Position numbers and translations under genes: made by a program. This document shows positions 1 through 14,400 of a DNA stretch of 64,000 nucleotides, in pieces (position 1 is the first letter of the stretch; every line of letters starts with the position of its first letter). The notes beneath the pieces were generated by a model that saw only the letters and a list, made by a program, of their open reading frames with translations, was not told where the DNA came from and made no database searches. The stretch is from Lagopus muta (lineage: Eukaryota > Chordata > Aves > Galliformes > Phasianidae): positions 46,902,967 to 46,966,966 of the forward strand of contig NC_064437.1 in the NCBI RefSeq assembly GCF_023343835.1, written 5' to 3'.

Positions 1-1784
1 AGGACAGGCAAGTGTAGTTCTATAGCTCCACAGTGAAACAAGTTCTTTTCAAAATCCCTTCTTTCCACTTTGTAAGAGATATAGGCTCTGGTTTTCAGAG
101 ACATCTCAGCAAACACCTTCCACCACTTGTCAGTAATTCCACAGGCATTTGGTCAGAATTGATACTGTCTCGCAAGGAGCACGCATCTCTTCTTCTCTGG
201 ACTCATATACAAGTCCATCAGCTTTTTGCTGAATACGTACACCCAGAGCAGGAGGAAGATCCCAGCACATGCAGACAAGTGCTCAAAGCTGCAGGGTGAG
301 AAGCTCTGCCCAAAGTCTGCCCTTCTCATCTGGATCAGGAGCAAGTGGAAAGGTCTGACTGCTGTGTGATTTCACAAAGGGTGCCTTCAAGCTCGCTGGA
401 GAAGACAGGAATGAGGCAGAGAGTTAAGTCTTGTGGATTTGTTTCCAATGTGTCCTCAAGGGCAGGCATGGGGACTGCATGACAGCAGTTTCTGACTCAG
501 GTATGACAGTGACAGTTGCAGGATAGAGGCCAGGAACATAGTCCCCATTTCAAAGACGAATTGCTGTCTTGAGGTTCAGGTTCTTGTTCAACGACACTTT
601 CTCAGTACCATGGGTACCGAGACCTTGACCTAAAGCACTGCGCACCCCTCACCAACTGTCCACAAAACAAAAACTTTCTGAATCTTTCATCCATCAGCTT
701 CAGTCTTCTGGTAGGAATCAATCTCGGCCAGCTCTTCCCCTCAGATAACTCTCACACCTTGGGACTTGCCCTGGATTCATTCTTTCAAATGAAGCTGAGG
801 AACAACCTTAGAGACGCAGGTGAAAAATTAAGACTGCTGCAATCCTAAACTTCACTTAGAGTAGTTCAACAGCTAAGCATTTTCTCCCCTTAAATTCATT
901 TTACCAGCCATGACTACAGTGTCAAGTGAACCATCACAACTCATTTAAACTGCATCATTTGGAAATAGAATTTATTCTTCAGGTGTCAGATTTTGTTGCA
1001 AAAACTGCCCTCTTTCCTTGATGCATTAGGTGTTGTCACCTGACTGGAGCCCCAAGCAATGCAGCTAGAGAACAGGTGATCTTAAGCAAGCATGCAGAAA
1101 ATACACATGCACACACACACAGGCTCATCACAAAAATGAGCAGGAACAGAACCATTAGCTAAGCTATATCCTCAAAAAAAAAGGAAGGTAGAATTCCAGC
1201 CCATTTGGAGCAAACTTAAAGACAGGCTAACAATTTCTAACCACAGTGCTGGATGAAAGGGGGCAGTTCATGATAGATCACATCTATTCATGGGCTAGAC
1301 AAGGAAAGCAAACACTGGCTCATTTTACTCATTGTTCTTCATCCACCAGCACCAGGAGAGAAGTGTTGCAGCACTGCAGGAAAAAAAAGCAAAGAAGCAG
1401 ACAGAAGGTACGAAAGAAATGGGAACTATTTACGGAGGATGGCTAATTTGAGCTGTTTACAGACTTCCCCTCTGAGTTTGGGGATGGAAGGGAGCTGGTT
1501 TCAGCCATTAAAAGTACAACGTGAGAATCCATTAATTTTCCATAGAAACAATGTCATCATAGAAGCGAGACAAATCTGATCAGTCATGCAAATGTGCTGA
1601 TGTTGAATTCTCAGGCCTGGGAGGAGAATTTTGGTTGCCAAAAACACAACAATGAAGAGATCAGAATGAGATTAACAGACAGAGAATGGCATTGTGGGAG
1701 CATGGGATATATACCCCCAAATCACCTCCTGACTGTACTAGAATTTATTTCCCAAGCCATGCAAAGGTGCCTGAGCAGAACAGA

Positions 1785-1803
1785 GGGGGGGGGGGGGGGG
1801 GGG
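1785..1803 (+). repeat. G19 homopolymer
   Basis: Nineteen consecutive G followed by an AG-rich stretch, inside TLL2 intron 1. Such runs are unstable and can form G-quadruplexes; assembly length is uncertain. Confidence 0.95.
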
Positions 1804-2673
1804 AGGAAGAAAGAAAAAAGCTGTTCTTGTATGAGATCTCAGGAAATGGGCAAAAGCCACATTCCAAATGCCAACCAGGAAGGACCTTCACAGAGCGCTG
1901 AGCTCACTCCAGGGAGCGGAAGGTTTGGCACCCCCACAGGACTGGGATTCTTGCAAGCTATGAAATCACAGTGTCAAGAAAAAGCAAGCAGTAATAGCAG
2001 ACAAAACAAGTGACTGTGTATTGTAGCTTAATCCAGTAGAACACTTAACACCACAAGTTTAGAAGAGAAATCAAGCAAGCAAGTTGGCTGCATAAGACAC
2101 TAGCACTATCCCAGGCATGTGCCGAGCTAAGATCCAATATGAAACATGGCATTTATGCTGCACTGATAAAGGGCAAGCCACAAGAAAAATACTTCTTTCC
2201 TTCCCAACAACAACAATCCATAAGAGGGGACCAACAGATTTTATCTCCTTCCCTCCCTTTTCCCTTTAAAATGAAACTGTACAAACACCCATCAGAAGGA
2301 GGTACCACACACAGAAAATCATAGTAGCACCTCAAACAGGTAGAGTAGAAACTGCTCACCTTGACAGCAGACTACAGCCCTTCCTCATGAAGAATCGAGC
2401 CACTATCCTGGACTGGCCTCACCACAAGTATTTAGGGGTTAAAAATATGCAAAACGAAGCGCTCCACCCCCTGCAACACGCAAAACATTACTAGAGCAAT
2501 GCATGTGACAAAGATGCTTCCTGATAAGTCTCACCACTAGCAAAAACAGTCCAAAGAAGTGCATGAACAAAACAAGAAGGAGAGCTCAAAGCACAAGAGA
2601 TGTTTCACCTATGCTTGTCCGCAACCCAAAACATCAACATTTGCCAGAGAAGACATCAAACAACTATTGGGTT

Positions 2674-2695
2674 CACTTCTTAAATTTAAGAAGTG
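2674..2695. repeat. Perfect 22-bp palindrome
   Basis: The half-site CACTTCTTAAA is followed at once by its exact reverse complement, with no spacer. It lies in TLL2 intron 1, outside any recognised transposon. Confidence 0.95.
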
Positions 2696-3494
2696 CAACG
2701 CTGTAATGCGACGGAAAGCACAGCAACAATAACAAAGTAGCAAGGTGCTAGGCTGCAGCAAGCCAGGACTGTTCAAATGCAACAGCGGTGAGCACAGACA
2801 CGAAGGAAAGAAGTTGCTTACCTTCAAAAGACCTCAGGTACAGAATCTCTAAAGAAACACCCTCATTTCTTTGCCAACCTTTACATGAGGTCTGTAAGGG
2901 ACAGATCCTGGCTCCATCCCTTCTGGTCATTCAGGTACATTGCATGCACCTGAACTCCCCTGGGCCTCCACCAGGTGCTCAATCACTGCTTCAGGTGGCA
3001 ACTCAATACTTCCGCTTCAAGAACACATTGTTTCTACATTTGGACATATTTACCACCTGTGCTGCAGTGAATTCTAGGTTCCTGCTTGCAGATCCTTTCT
3101 TTCAGCCCCAACCTGAGCTAGAGGAAGAGAGGGGAACCTAGGAAAGTTTTCTCTGTGCTGCCAACACCCATTCAGAAAAGTCTGACTGCTCAGTGCAACC
3201 CCAGATCTTGCTGCGCACCCCTAACACACCTCAGTCATACTCCAGGACTCACAGAACAGCAGTGGCAGCAAATGGCAAACATTTGCAAGATTACGGCCCA
3301 GGGAGTTCTGCACAGCTTACATTTTGGATGAGGGGCAGGAAAGAATAAACTCCAGTGATCACAATTAAAAAAAAAAAAAAAGAAAGAAAAAAGAATAAAA
3401 CCACCAGCAGCAAAGCTATGAAGGAACACAGTTCTCTTGCAACTGTCTGGTGACACTCTAACCACCAAAGCCTTATGCCTTTGAAAACTGAGAC

Positions 3495-3885
3495 ATCTGT
3501 AGGTAATTCTACATCTGCCTAGGCTGCCCACTGCCCTGTGCAGCCTGTTCCATGCCCACCGCCCTCTGGTGCAGACCTTTTCTGTAACCCCCAGCTGCCC
3601 TCCCCTGACGCAGCTCCATGCCGTTCCCTCAGCCCTGTCGCTGTCACACACAGCAGAGCTCAGCGCTGCCCTCTGCTCCCAGAGGAGCTGCAGCCGCCAT
3701 GAGGGCTGCCCTCAGCTCCTCTGCTCTGACCTAAGCCAACACAGGGACCTCAGCCGCTCCTCACACACCTCACTCTCCAGATGCTTCGCCATCTTCGTAG
3801 CCATGCTTTGGGTGCTCTCTAACAGCTTTCTGTCCTTCAAATGTTGTGGCACTCAGATCCGCACCCAGTGCTGGAGGTGAGCATA
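3495..3885 (-). mobile_element. CR1 LINE fragment, 5'-truncated
   Basis: The reverse complement matches the 3' region of avian CR1: the GGAGCTGCAGCC/GCCATGAGG block, CTCAGCCGCTCCTCA and the CACTCAGATCCGCACCCAGT stretch near the 5' limit. CR1 is the dominant avian non-LTR retrotransposon. The copy is degraded and encodes nothing. It shares a distinctive block (GGGAACGGCATGGAGCTG in the sense direction, slightly diverged) with the copy near 17.2 kb. Confidence 0.85.
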
Positions 3886-6800
3886 ACTGTCAGTAACATA
3901 CCCATAAATGAATGCTTTGCTGTACAAACATTCTCGTGTGGCACATCAAATCAGTGTTGCTGCTGTAGCAGTGATTCATACCCTGTTATGGCCTGCCTTT
4001 GGGTGATTCCTTCTGATGCTCCAAAATCTGTTTCATTGTCAGCCTTAAAAGCACTCATCCCAGAGTTCTTCTTTTACTGCATGTATGAACCCAGTGCCAT
4101 AAACTCTCCCATTCTTGTCTTCCAGTGTTACTGCCTCACAGCTGAACTCAGCCACCCAAACAACCACAACAAACATCACCACAGTTTCAGCAGCTATCAC
4201 CTTGGTCTATTCTGTAACAGCTGGCACATATAAAGTCGATGCTCTTTATATTCAAAGCCATTTGTCCTGTTTCAGCCACATGCACCACAGTGAGCACATA
4301 GGGCTGTGTAGCAACACAGTCCTCCCAGAGTATAGAGCTCCACAAGTTCAGAGGTCATCACAGCTCCAGTTAGAGGTATCACTTTTGGGTGCACTTTTTT
4401 CCCATATGAAATTCCTATCAGGATTCAAAAGCCACAGCAGTTCTGCTTTCTTCATCAAGGTTTCATGTCCCTCTAATTACTAATCACTGCACCAGCAGTG
4501 AACAGTCAGGAAAGCAATGAAGGATCAAGTGCTATTATATCTATTCATCTTATTTATGCAGTAGGTGCTGCTGAGAAGTTGGTCTTAATCAGTATATGTC
4601 CTGTAATATTTGGTTCTGTTTCACTTCAAGCACTCAACTATTTGTGGGTGAGGACGTGCTTGCCACTCACCAAGCAAGCCAGATGCACCCTTCACTTGCT
4701 CAAATGTAAATTACAAAAGCCTACTCACGAATATGCATCTGTTTCACGTATGGCTCATACAGCTAATTTAAACAGTTTCCATATGTTGCCCAAAAACTGT
4801 GACCAAATGCCACTTATACATAAATGGGGAGATTGTCTGGATTCCACAGAGAAAGGTTTCATCATGCAGCTCCAAGCAACAGCTCCTTTGTTCCTAGGTC
4901 TGCCTGGGCTTCCCCAGTGCCCTCTCCTTGGAATGCTGCTGACTGGTCTAAATGCTGCCTCCTGCCAGGGTCCCATCCCTGCAGCATTGTGCTTGCAGGC
5001 TCACAAATAGAAGACCTGTAATGAACACCTCAGCATGTGAAGAAGGTCTGCCAAGTCACAGAGTGCAAGCATCCCTGTTCCTGGTTCCACAGAAGTGAGT
5101 TACTCCTAGGACAGGAGTGACTTTTGCCCACTTGTCATCCAGATGTTACCACATATATGAGGCTGTATCTGTTAGAACTCCCCAAAGCACAAATGATGCT
5201 CTTGTACCCTATGTACCTTTGAAATGTATGCTTCAATATTTTGCTGTACATCTGAAACTGCCTTCTCACTTTTATTGCATCCACTGTGGCTTCCCACTCT
5301 GTTCCATTCTGGCAACAGCATATTCAATCTAGACCACATGCAAACTAACAGTCCGTAGTCAGGTGGATCAGGAGCCTGAGCAGATAGGTGAGGACTTCAC
5401 TCACAGTTACTGCTCTTCTAAAATTAAATCCAGTCAGGGAAGCAGACAATAAACATCTCCATTTGGAAACGCAGGGGAGCTTATCAGAAGAATTCAAAAA
5501 AACTGAAAGGGAAAAGAACATAGATGACAATATTTTGCTTGTTAATAAAGGCATGTTATACATGCACTCTAAGAAAAGTGCAGTGCAGAATTTGCATCCA
5601 CTGGAATAAGGCGCTGCACTGTAAAGTGTGTCACATTTCTCTAGACAAAGTTTGGTGAATCAGGCATCAAATACACATCCCAAAGAGTCATCCAAATATA
5701 CTTTTCTTAGGATGTCCTGAATACACAACACATTTTTTTACCACAGAACTCAAAGAAGAGCTGGATGTCCCAGCTCTTCAGCCCAGTGCTCCATACCCAA
5801 GACACAGTATCTGCTCTTGGGGAGCATTTAGGTATTACAGTTACCTTCCCTCTCAAGTCTGAAGGGTGTCAAGGCTTGGTCACTTCAAAAGGAAGTCATG
5901 CTACAGAAGAACAAGCAATCTCAGTTTGTTTGCACACTGCGCTGTTTCCCGCTGGCCAAGGCAAGGAGATTCACCAAAACTATCCTACTCCTACACCTAG
6001 TGGCCATCCTGAAACATCTCCTCTCATTAAGGGGGAAACTGTCAGGGACGAGACACAGTTAACTGAAAGTCCTCTTCAAATCTCACATAGGTTGAAGCAA
6101 TTGAAATATTTCCCATGCAATTGATTCACATGGTTTCTGTAATTCATACATTCCTTTGCATAAAGGGGAGTCATCAGATTTGCACTTAACCGATCCAGAC
6201 AGCTGCAGATCTCCATAGGCACTAAGTGCCTGGAGGCAGAAACCACTCCTCATGTAATCCTGTTAAGCAGCTGAAATGAATGAAAAAGCTGTGTGATTCA
6301 GCATGCTATAGGCTATACTCTCTCCATCAGTAACAGGGTCCTCTTCAGTTCAGCCTCTTGCCTTGGGCCCAAGTTATGAGAGATATTTCTTATCCTGATC
6401 TCTGCAGAAAGTATGGAGCACATGAAGTTGCAATGGCCGCCCCTCAGAAAGTGCTAGGAACAAACTCAGGCTATGCATTACAGTCTGTCTCACCCAGTAA
6501 ACTTTTGAGAATATTACTGAAGAACACTCCAGGAATGGAAATCAGTGCACTGGAGATTCTGCATAGAGGTAAATCAATTCATGGCCATTTTAAAAGAATT
6601 AATAAATATATAATTATTCACAAACCAACATCCAGACTAGAATAAAAAGCTCTGAAGATAGAAGAATCTCAGGAGGAAACTGTTAATCATTTGAAGGCCC
6701 TTCACGGTAAACCACATAGCATCACATCACAAGAGTTGTCAAGAACCAGCATAAAACCACAGCATTAAGGAATTTGAAGGAGCTACTGTTATTCCTCCAT

Positions 6801-6894
6801 ATCCTTGGAAATGGAAGAAAGAGAAGCCACCCTAACACAGCTTCACTTCCTCATGCACTGAAACTTTTTAAAGCCATCCAGCACAAAATGACAT

Positions 6895-6963
6895 TACTGA
6901 TGATCCTTGAGGTCCATTCCAACCTGAGTAATTCTATGATTCTATGATTCTGTGATTCTATGC
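6895..6963 (+). mobile_element. CR1 3' end with octamer tail
   Basis: Only the last 70 or so bases of a CR1: GATCCTTGAGGTCCATTCCA then four imperfect copies of ATTCTATG. This octamer array is the diagnostic CR1 end, in place of a poly(A) tail. Confidence 0.88.
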
Positions 6964-8670
6964 ATATGCAAATATGGTCTACCTTCCACACCTCCAATAA
7001 ACTGGTAACACGCTCTTGTTAGTGCTTTCTAGTCCTGTTTGATCACTAACAAATAAAATCTATAATTTCATGAAAATTGGAGGATTAGTTAGCTACAGCC
7101 ATGACAGTCCAGGCAGGTGATCACAACAGGACAAGCAAAACAAAAATATTATTTCACTCTGAATGCAGCCTGCAGAGCTGTTGGTTACCCCCTAAGGCAG
7201 CTGTTTTTCTCTTCTCTCTCTTTCCTCTTTAGCAGCCACTTGGTTCTGTGACCACTCGAGCTACCACAAGTACTCACAAAACTGGGAAGCAACACCAGTC
7301 AAAGAAATCAGTCTGTGTGGAAACCAACTTGATAAAAAACTTCTCAACCAGATCAGACTCTGATTACATTCTCTCCCTGAAGCTCAGTTACACAAGGAAA
7401 AGGAAGGAGAAAGGTGGGAGGAAAGACAGCAGCCAGGACTTAAACTGAATAAAGTGGCCACAACTACAGCATAACTGGACACAGCTGACTTACAGAGCAG
7501 CTGCTGAGCCCTCCCTAGCCAGAGGATGGCCTCCTACTGCAGCACGCCCATCCGTCCCTTTCCAGTCTTGTCCTGAAAACAAAGAATCACCCCGAAGTCA
7601 CTCACCCCAGGCCTTCACAAACATTCACAGCGTTATATGAAATACACAACCACAAGCAGGCACTGCTTCTGCTGGCCATCCCTCTCTGAAAGACCCCAGC
7701 TGAGCCTTGTACATTAGCACAGTGCATTCTGTGTCAGAGCTTAGATTCCTCCTTTGTGGTAGCAAGCACTTGGCACTTTTGCAAGTTATCTATATGCTCC
7801 CATGTCAGAAACCTAGAAAACCACAAAGGTATTAAGAATCTTTGAAAAGACTGGTGCTACAGCTCACTTAAAAGCATGCAGAGCGTCAGTATGCACTCTG
7901 CCATGGTGCCACTCATCTGTCTGAAAAACAGAAGCTTTTTCATCCTTGCTCACTGTGCACCTCCCTGGCTCTGCAAGAGAAGAGAAAGGATTCCTGTCAT
8001 CATCAGTCTGCTTCACCCCAGAGCTGGATTTATTCCAGCAGCAGCGTAATGCAATCGTATAATTAGTGACTATCACTACACATAAGCAGGGCTGGATTGA
8101 ATGTGCAAAAGCAACTTCAATTTTGACATTTCCCAGCCTTAATGAATTGTCTCTACAATGTAAACAACTTCTTCCCCTGACAAGATGTTTGTGCCCTCTG
8201 GATAGCAAATAGTCTTGTGTCAGGAGTGTGCCTGTCTTTGAAGTGGGAGGTTGCAGTTTGACAAAAGCAGAGGGCAAAGGGGAGAGGAGGCAGAGCTGCT
8301 ATGAGACAGTTGCCAGAATTTAACTCTGCCAATAAGGTCTCTCTGCATTAGCCTTGTTTGGAGGCAGAAAAGCCATTTTTTGGCTCAGAATTTAAAAAAA
8401 AAATTCCAAGCCCCAGGCAGACCAGTGTCAGGAAGAACTCCAGTCCCAAAAAATGCAAACTGGTTCCAGTTTCCTACAGCTGTGAGACTTTGTCAGAGAA
8501 ATTCCTGGGTACATACAGAAGACAGGGTCACCAGTCCCACTGGAAAAAAATAATAATAAAAGGTCACAAAAGGGATGAGATTCATTTCTTGCGGAAGGAC
8601 ATTTTTATTGTGCTTGATCAGAAAAGACACAGCGCCCAGGAATTTGCTCCAGCAGCTGCTGGTCTGCATC

Positions 8671-8822
8671 AAATCAAAGAATCGTTAAAGTTGGAAGGGA
8701 CCTTTAGAAGTCGTCTGGTTCAACACCCCTGCAATGAACAGAAACACCTACAGCACGGCAAGGTTGCTGAGAGTCCCACCCAACCTAGCCTTGAATGTCT
8801 CCAGCAATAGGGTATCTACCCA
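8671..8822 (-). mobile_element. CR1 LINE 3' fragment
   Basis: On the plus strand it reads AGAATCGTTAAAGTTGGAAG GGACC, then TTCAACACCCCTGCAATGA and CCTTGAATGTCTCCAGCAAT, the antisense of a CR1 3' end. The element's own sense is therefore minus. Confidence 0.87.
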
Positions 8823-11411
8823 GGCAGAGCCAGTTCATGGGATGGGAATGCAGAACAAAAATCAATGGCTACAACACCACTGTCATCACCAGCTTCTGAG
8901 CAGGGGAGATCATCCCAAGGAAGATATTGTTTCTCTTTGCAGTAGGCTGCAAAGCAGAGCCTTCCTTCTTCTTTATGTTTCTGCATCCTGCCTACCTTCT
9001 TTTTCCTTCTGGTCACAGGTCATCAACTGCCACCAGTAGTGAGTTTTTATAGAGCAACTTTAAAAAAAAGATAGGATGTAATCATCTATCTTAGAACAAC
9101 CAACAGTTGTGCACTGAATGGCAGAGGAAGGTTTGTAAGCAAAGAAGGAATAATGCAGTTACAAGCTGGGAAACTACTGAACATAAAGAACCACAGATCA
9201 TTCTTCATGGCAGAAAAGCTTCCCCAATCCCCCCCATCACTAGTAGTAAGAAGCTGGCTTTATTCTGACCCAGCTCAGAGAATAACAATAACAGGCTGAA
9301 TTGGTCTCGCCAAACTCCATAGCAGCACAAATGGTTTCAGAAACGAAGGAGGTGTTCAGAAGAGTTAGCTCTGCAAGGCCCAACTTCCAGGCACTGACAG
9401 GGCAAGAGAGAAAATGCAAGACTGAAATCACCCCCGGACACATTCAGCTTGTTCAAAGCTTCCAGCAGGGGGATTTATCCAAAGCTTAAAGCAGTTCTCT
9501 GCGACTCTTTGTTGCAGAAGTGTAGGTACAAACAAACAGGAGCTGGGACAAAGGGAGTCAACACATATTTTATTAGTAAAAAGTTAATCGGCTTAAAGTG
9601 TGCAACTAAATAAGCAAAGCTTACATTAAAGTGACCCAGCAAGAAAAAGATGCCATGGAAATAAAGTTATAGGAAATACAATATAGTCTCTATGTTCTTT
9701 TGTAATCCAGTGTAATAAATATTCATGACTCCGGGTTAATGGGGTACCCAGCTCGCAGCCATCACAATAGTTTTTTGTTTATTCTCAAGACCATGAACTT
9801 TGGAACCATGAACCTGAATTTCAGGACTTTGCATTCATGTACGTTAGCAAGACTTGGGGTAAAGCAGGGGACTGGAGACAAAGCCAGAACCTTGGCTTGT
9901 GACAGTGTAAAGGAGGCTGCTGGCAGGTTTTTGATAATGAGTAACAAGAAGCCCACAGCACACTGGCTGGTTTATCTGTCACTCTCTTCATCGTCAGTAA
10001 CGGAAGAATGCGAGAAGTGGCACCACCTGCAGCACAGCCCCATCATTCTCCTCCAGTCTTTCCAAGACAGGGCTGATTCCTGAGTTTCTGCCTCCAGAGG
10101 AAGAACTATCCTCAGGTAAGTCCTCAAGGAAGCAGTGGTTGCCTGTGCCACACAGCAGCATCACACGGCAGGGAGTTCCACTCCTAATGCACAAAGAACA
10201 GGTACCCCTAAACACAATCCCTTTAGCCTTCATATTGGCTGAAAAAACATTCTAGCACCCTGTAGGGACTGGTGACCAAGCTCCAGCCAAGCATTTACAC
10301 TGGAGAGCAAATATCCTTTCAAAGCCTCCCTAGCCATTAGTTGCAATTTTGATGATACCTTCTGCTGATAATAACACAGCCAGCTTCACCAGTTTTGCAA
10401 CAATGGCTTCCAACTCCACTTTCTCCTCCAAAGACAGTCCTTTCCCATAGGCACACATAGACTTTCTATCACTTAATTCAGCTGCAATCTTCCTATTCCA
10501 CATGCAGACAAAATACCCAAGGGGCTACGAATTACTCTGGGCAAGGAGAAAGCCTGCAAGTCTCTAGTGCATTCTGGACAAGTTCTACCCAAGGCATGGA
10601 TTCTGGGTCAGCAGCATGTATTTCAGAATGGATGGAAGAAAACACACAGAAGATAGAACTTCTCTTTCATGGCCTGCTTGCACCTTGTCAGATTCTCACA
10701 TAAAATACCAGTCACACAGCAATCTGGGGACTTACATTCAAAAGAGTAATATTAATAAATTAATAGTAACTGCACTTCATGCATCTTCTTTTAGGCCAAC
10801 CTGGTCAAGTCTTGCCACAGTGAGTGCTATTTCTCCCTTCGGAGGTCCTCATTCTGATCAACTGAATCTGAACAGCAGTAGGGGTAGGCAACATAAAAGC
10901 CAAACATTTCTTCAGAATATGGCTTCTTGTAACTGCGAAAACTAAAAAATTAGTAGGAGAAGTGCAAGCATACTTTTGGAAGGGAAACTATTTCTCTAAC
11001 TAGTTACTGCAAAGATTCAGCTCAGGAGTCAGGGATGTAGGTGTGATGTATGCAGGCATAGCAAAAGCATCCAGGACCCAGCAGTCAAAAGTGCCTATGA
11101 CAAAAAGAGCAGGCATGCTTGATGGTTTGAGGGTCTCTATTTCACACGCAGTTACAAACTCCATGGTGAACATTTTGTACCTTTTCCAGGAGATTAATAA
11201 TTGTTCAATGTAAAAAGAGTGCAAAAGGATAGAAAATGCTCTTTAGTGTCAAGAAAAAATGAGGACAGCCAAGAGGTCTTAGTCCTGATGTCAGTATCTC
11301 ATCACTAAACAACAGTTTACCTTAACAACAAAGCTTTCCAAGAAAAGGCAGAGCCTTGGCAACTTCAGCAATGGCCTTAGGAGATCCCAGCCTAGGAAAC
11401 AGAAAAAGAAG

Positions 11412-11429
11412 AAAAAAAAAAAAAAAAAA
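11412..11429 (+). repeat. A18 homopolymer
   Basis: A-rich tract with 18 uninterrupted A, preceded by AGAAAAAGAAG, in TLL2 intron 1. Confidence 0.9.
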
Positions 11430-14400
11430 CAACACCAAAACACCAGCATATCACATATCACCTTGTTACTGAAGCATGACAAAGAAGAGAATATATTGCA
11501 GAAGAGGCCAAAGAGGGGAAAAACAGAAATCAATAGGATCTAACAGAGCGTGACAGAAAATCACTTCCCCCATAAAAAGAGGTTACTTGCCAGGTTAATG
11601 AATCTTTTCTGTTCTGTACTTAGACACCCAGGAAATGGAAAGGGTCATAGGAGCAGTGTGGGTGGGAATGCAATCCCTAGAACATGCTTTCAAGAACAAT
11701 CAAAGGTTAGAGATTAAATCCAGGCAGTGTTCAACTGCACAACACATCAGCAGCTTAATACAAGGGCCAGCTGCAGTTCCGAGTGTCATTGAGCAGAACA
11801 CACTTCCAATATCAACATCACTACAAACAACAGGCTTCTCTTCTGCTGCAAAAGCAACCCCAGAAGGTAAGCACCAAGAACTGGAGTGCCTCTGCCTTCC
11901 CAGGTCAGTAGCATCAGCAGGTAAAAACCAAACTGAACTGTAGGTCTCTAATCAGAGTAACTGCAACAGCACTATGAAAAACAGCCCATGCTCAAACTCA
12001 CACTGTACAAATAAGTCAGAAAGTTCTTGGCCCAGCCAAAATTTTTTAAAACTCACTTTTAGTGAAAGAGATCTGCCTTTCTCTTGTCAAGAATGCAGTG
12101 GCAGCAGATAAACAGACACAGAAGTATGTGGACAACGGTGGAGGCAAGACTTAGTGGCCACAGAAATCTAAATTAGGCCTCTAAAGTATCAAATATCTTG
12201 ATTCTGCAAAGCAAGGTGCATCCAACTTAGAGCTGCAATTTCTACTGCCAGGAGCCCTACTAACAAGCTCCATGAATCAGCTGAAAAACTTTGCTGTTTT
12301 ATCACCGCTCTGTCCTCATCTAGTTTGTGGTAACTATAATAGCCACCCAAGGAATAGTCCTACTTAGCCTCAAGGTACTCAGTAAGGGAAATGGAGGTCC
12401 ATGATTTCCAGCCATCTCAAGATTCCGTGACTCATAGATCACTATATTAAGCTCCCCAGTGCCTACTTTCTTCTTAGCTTGGCAGAATCATTTACCAACT
12501 GCTGCTTCTCAGTCCAGGGTTTCTTGAGTCCAGCAAAGCTCAGATTTATTTGTTCTGCAGCTACCCAGGCCTTTTCTGGAGCCTCATTTTCTATGCTCTA
12601 CCCAACATCTATAACAAACATGGGCAATGCACCCAAAAGTTTCCTTTGTTACCTATATTTGGTGCAGCCTCAGGTGCAGAGTTCCTGAGCTGAACATAAT
12701 TCAAGTCCCCCTTTCATGTTCAAGGAGCTCCATTACAAGCCGCAGAGAAGACTTGATTCTGTCATTTCTGCAGGAGGGAGCTCTGACTTGGCAAAACTAG
12801 TGTATCTATTTTATACCTGGGGAAATGTAAAGCAAAAACAATCAACACACGCCTTCATCACACAGCCCCCTGCCCACACACACACTGCTGCAGGCAGTTC
12901 TCTCCTTCCACAGCAGACACGTGTCACTAGAGCAAGGATCATCTCCTCCATTATGTCTAGCCAGTGCTAGTGGAAGGCAGGGTACATCTTTCTTCTCCAA
13001 ATTCTGTTTTCTGAAAGCAACAAACCCTCAGCAGGTCTGACCTGAAATCCTGAAATTCAGAATGCAAAACAGTAACCAAAACAGCAAACTTTGGCAAAGT
13101 TCAAAGCAAATGAAAACACTGTTGATTAGGAAATGCTGCTTATGCAGGCAACGCTATTTAAATTCAAAGTTGTGTAAACGAGACATGGGAGACTGGGAAC
13201 ACCCAGAGCTATGACATGAGAAGTAGAGAAAGGTAATTCTCAGTATTGTCCAGGACTGCATCAATCTGTTTTATAAGCAGGCAAAGGCACTCAGCATTAC
13301 CCCACATCTAATTCTGAACAAATTGAGGCAAAATACAAAGTTTGCTTGGACTTCTAACACTGGGATGGTTTGCTCTCAAAGTTGTTTGGGATTTGTGGAC
13401 TGGGAGGTGAAACAGATGCTTTTTTGCTTGAATGCTGGTATTTGCATGAATACAAAATGCCTTGAGAGGTTATGAATTTTTGTTTCAATCTAAAGCTGAA
13501 CTATTTCAAGAACCAATAGCAGCTGCCCCTCTCTGACAATTTGTATTGATCAAACCAGAGGGTGATTTACCATTGGGTTTAGAGTGGACTTCCTTCTCAA
13601 CACACAGTTAACAGTTTCTTTTCATTCCAAGCTGGGCTGACACAAACTGGCTGAGAAGGAGCAATCAGACATTGACAGTTGTTTAATCAAATGCTTCTTT
13701 GCACATTTCAGCAGTTTCTATTGACTGGGACCTTCCTGCTCAGGAAGTGCTAGCGAGGATCTGAACATCAAAGTATACATGCCCATTGAGATCAGCATTT
13801 TTGGGGAGCTCAGCTATAACAAAGGGGATAAAAAGCAGAAGCCCTAAGTATCTGAATCAGAACAATAACAGTTTCTAATCAATCATCCACCCTTTCTGAG
13901 CAGTGTAAGCACATTTCAGCACTAGGTGAAAGCAGTTTTGTTGCAGGTTCATAACTGCAATATTCATGGTCCAGGACAAGAAGGCCATTCACTGTCAGAA
14001 GTGCCTCCTTTCTTCCAAGGTTGCTTGTCTCTGAAAAGAGCAAAGAAACAAGCTCCTCATCAGGTCAATGTTCTCACCAGTTCCATCACCATTATTTGGT
14101 ACAGACAGGTCTGGATTTGGATTCACAGGAGCCAGGCCTATCATTTCCCTCTGGTCTCCTGGGGGAAAGGAGATTGGCAAAGCAACCACCTACTACAGCA
14201 AACAGCTTTTTCCACAGAATCAGTTCATTAAGGCAACACAGCAGGCAAATGCACAACATAGCACAGGGCTGTGCAGCAGCACAGATTAATGAGAATGTAA
14301 CAACCCACAGACATCTGGGAGAATAGCAGGAGTTAATGCTGGGACAGGACAGAAGAGAAAGAGCACCTTACACAGACTGAGGAAGAGAGCATCTCAGAAC

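Noticed and set aside
3235..3651. Minus-strand 138-residue frame
   Set aside because: Most of it is the non-coding 3' part of a CR1 copy plus an A15 tract; a similar peptide recurs at 17061-17399 for the same reason.
8734..9039. Plus-strand 101-residue frame
   Set aside because: It begins within an antisense CR1 fragment and runs into unrelated sequence.
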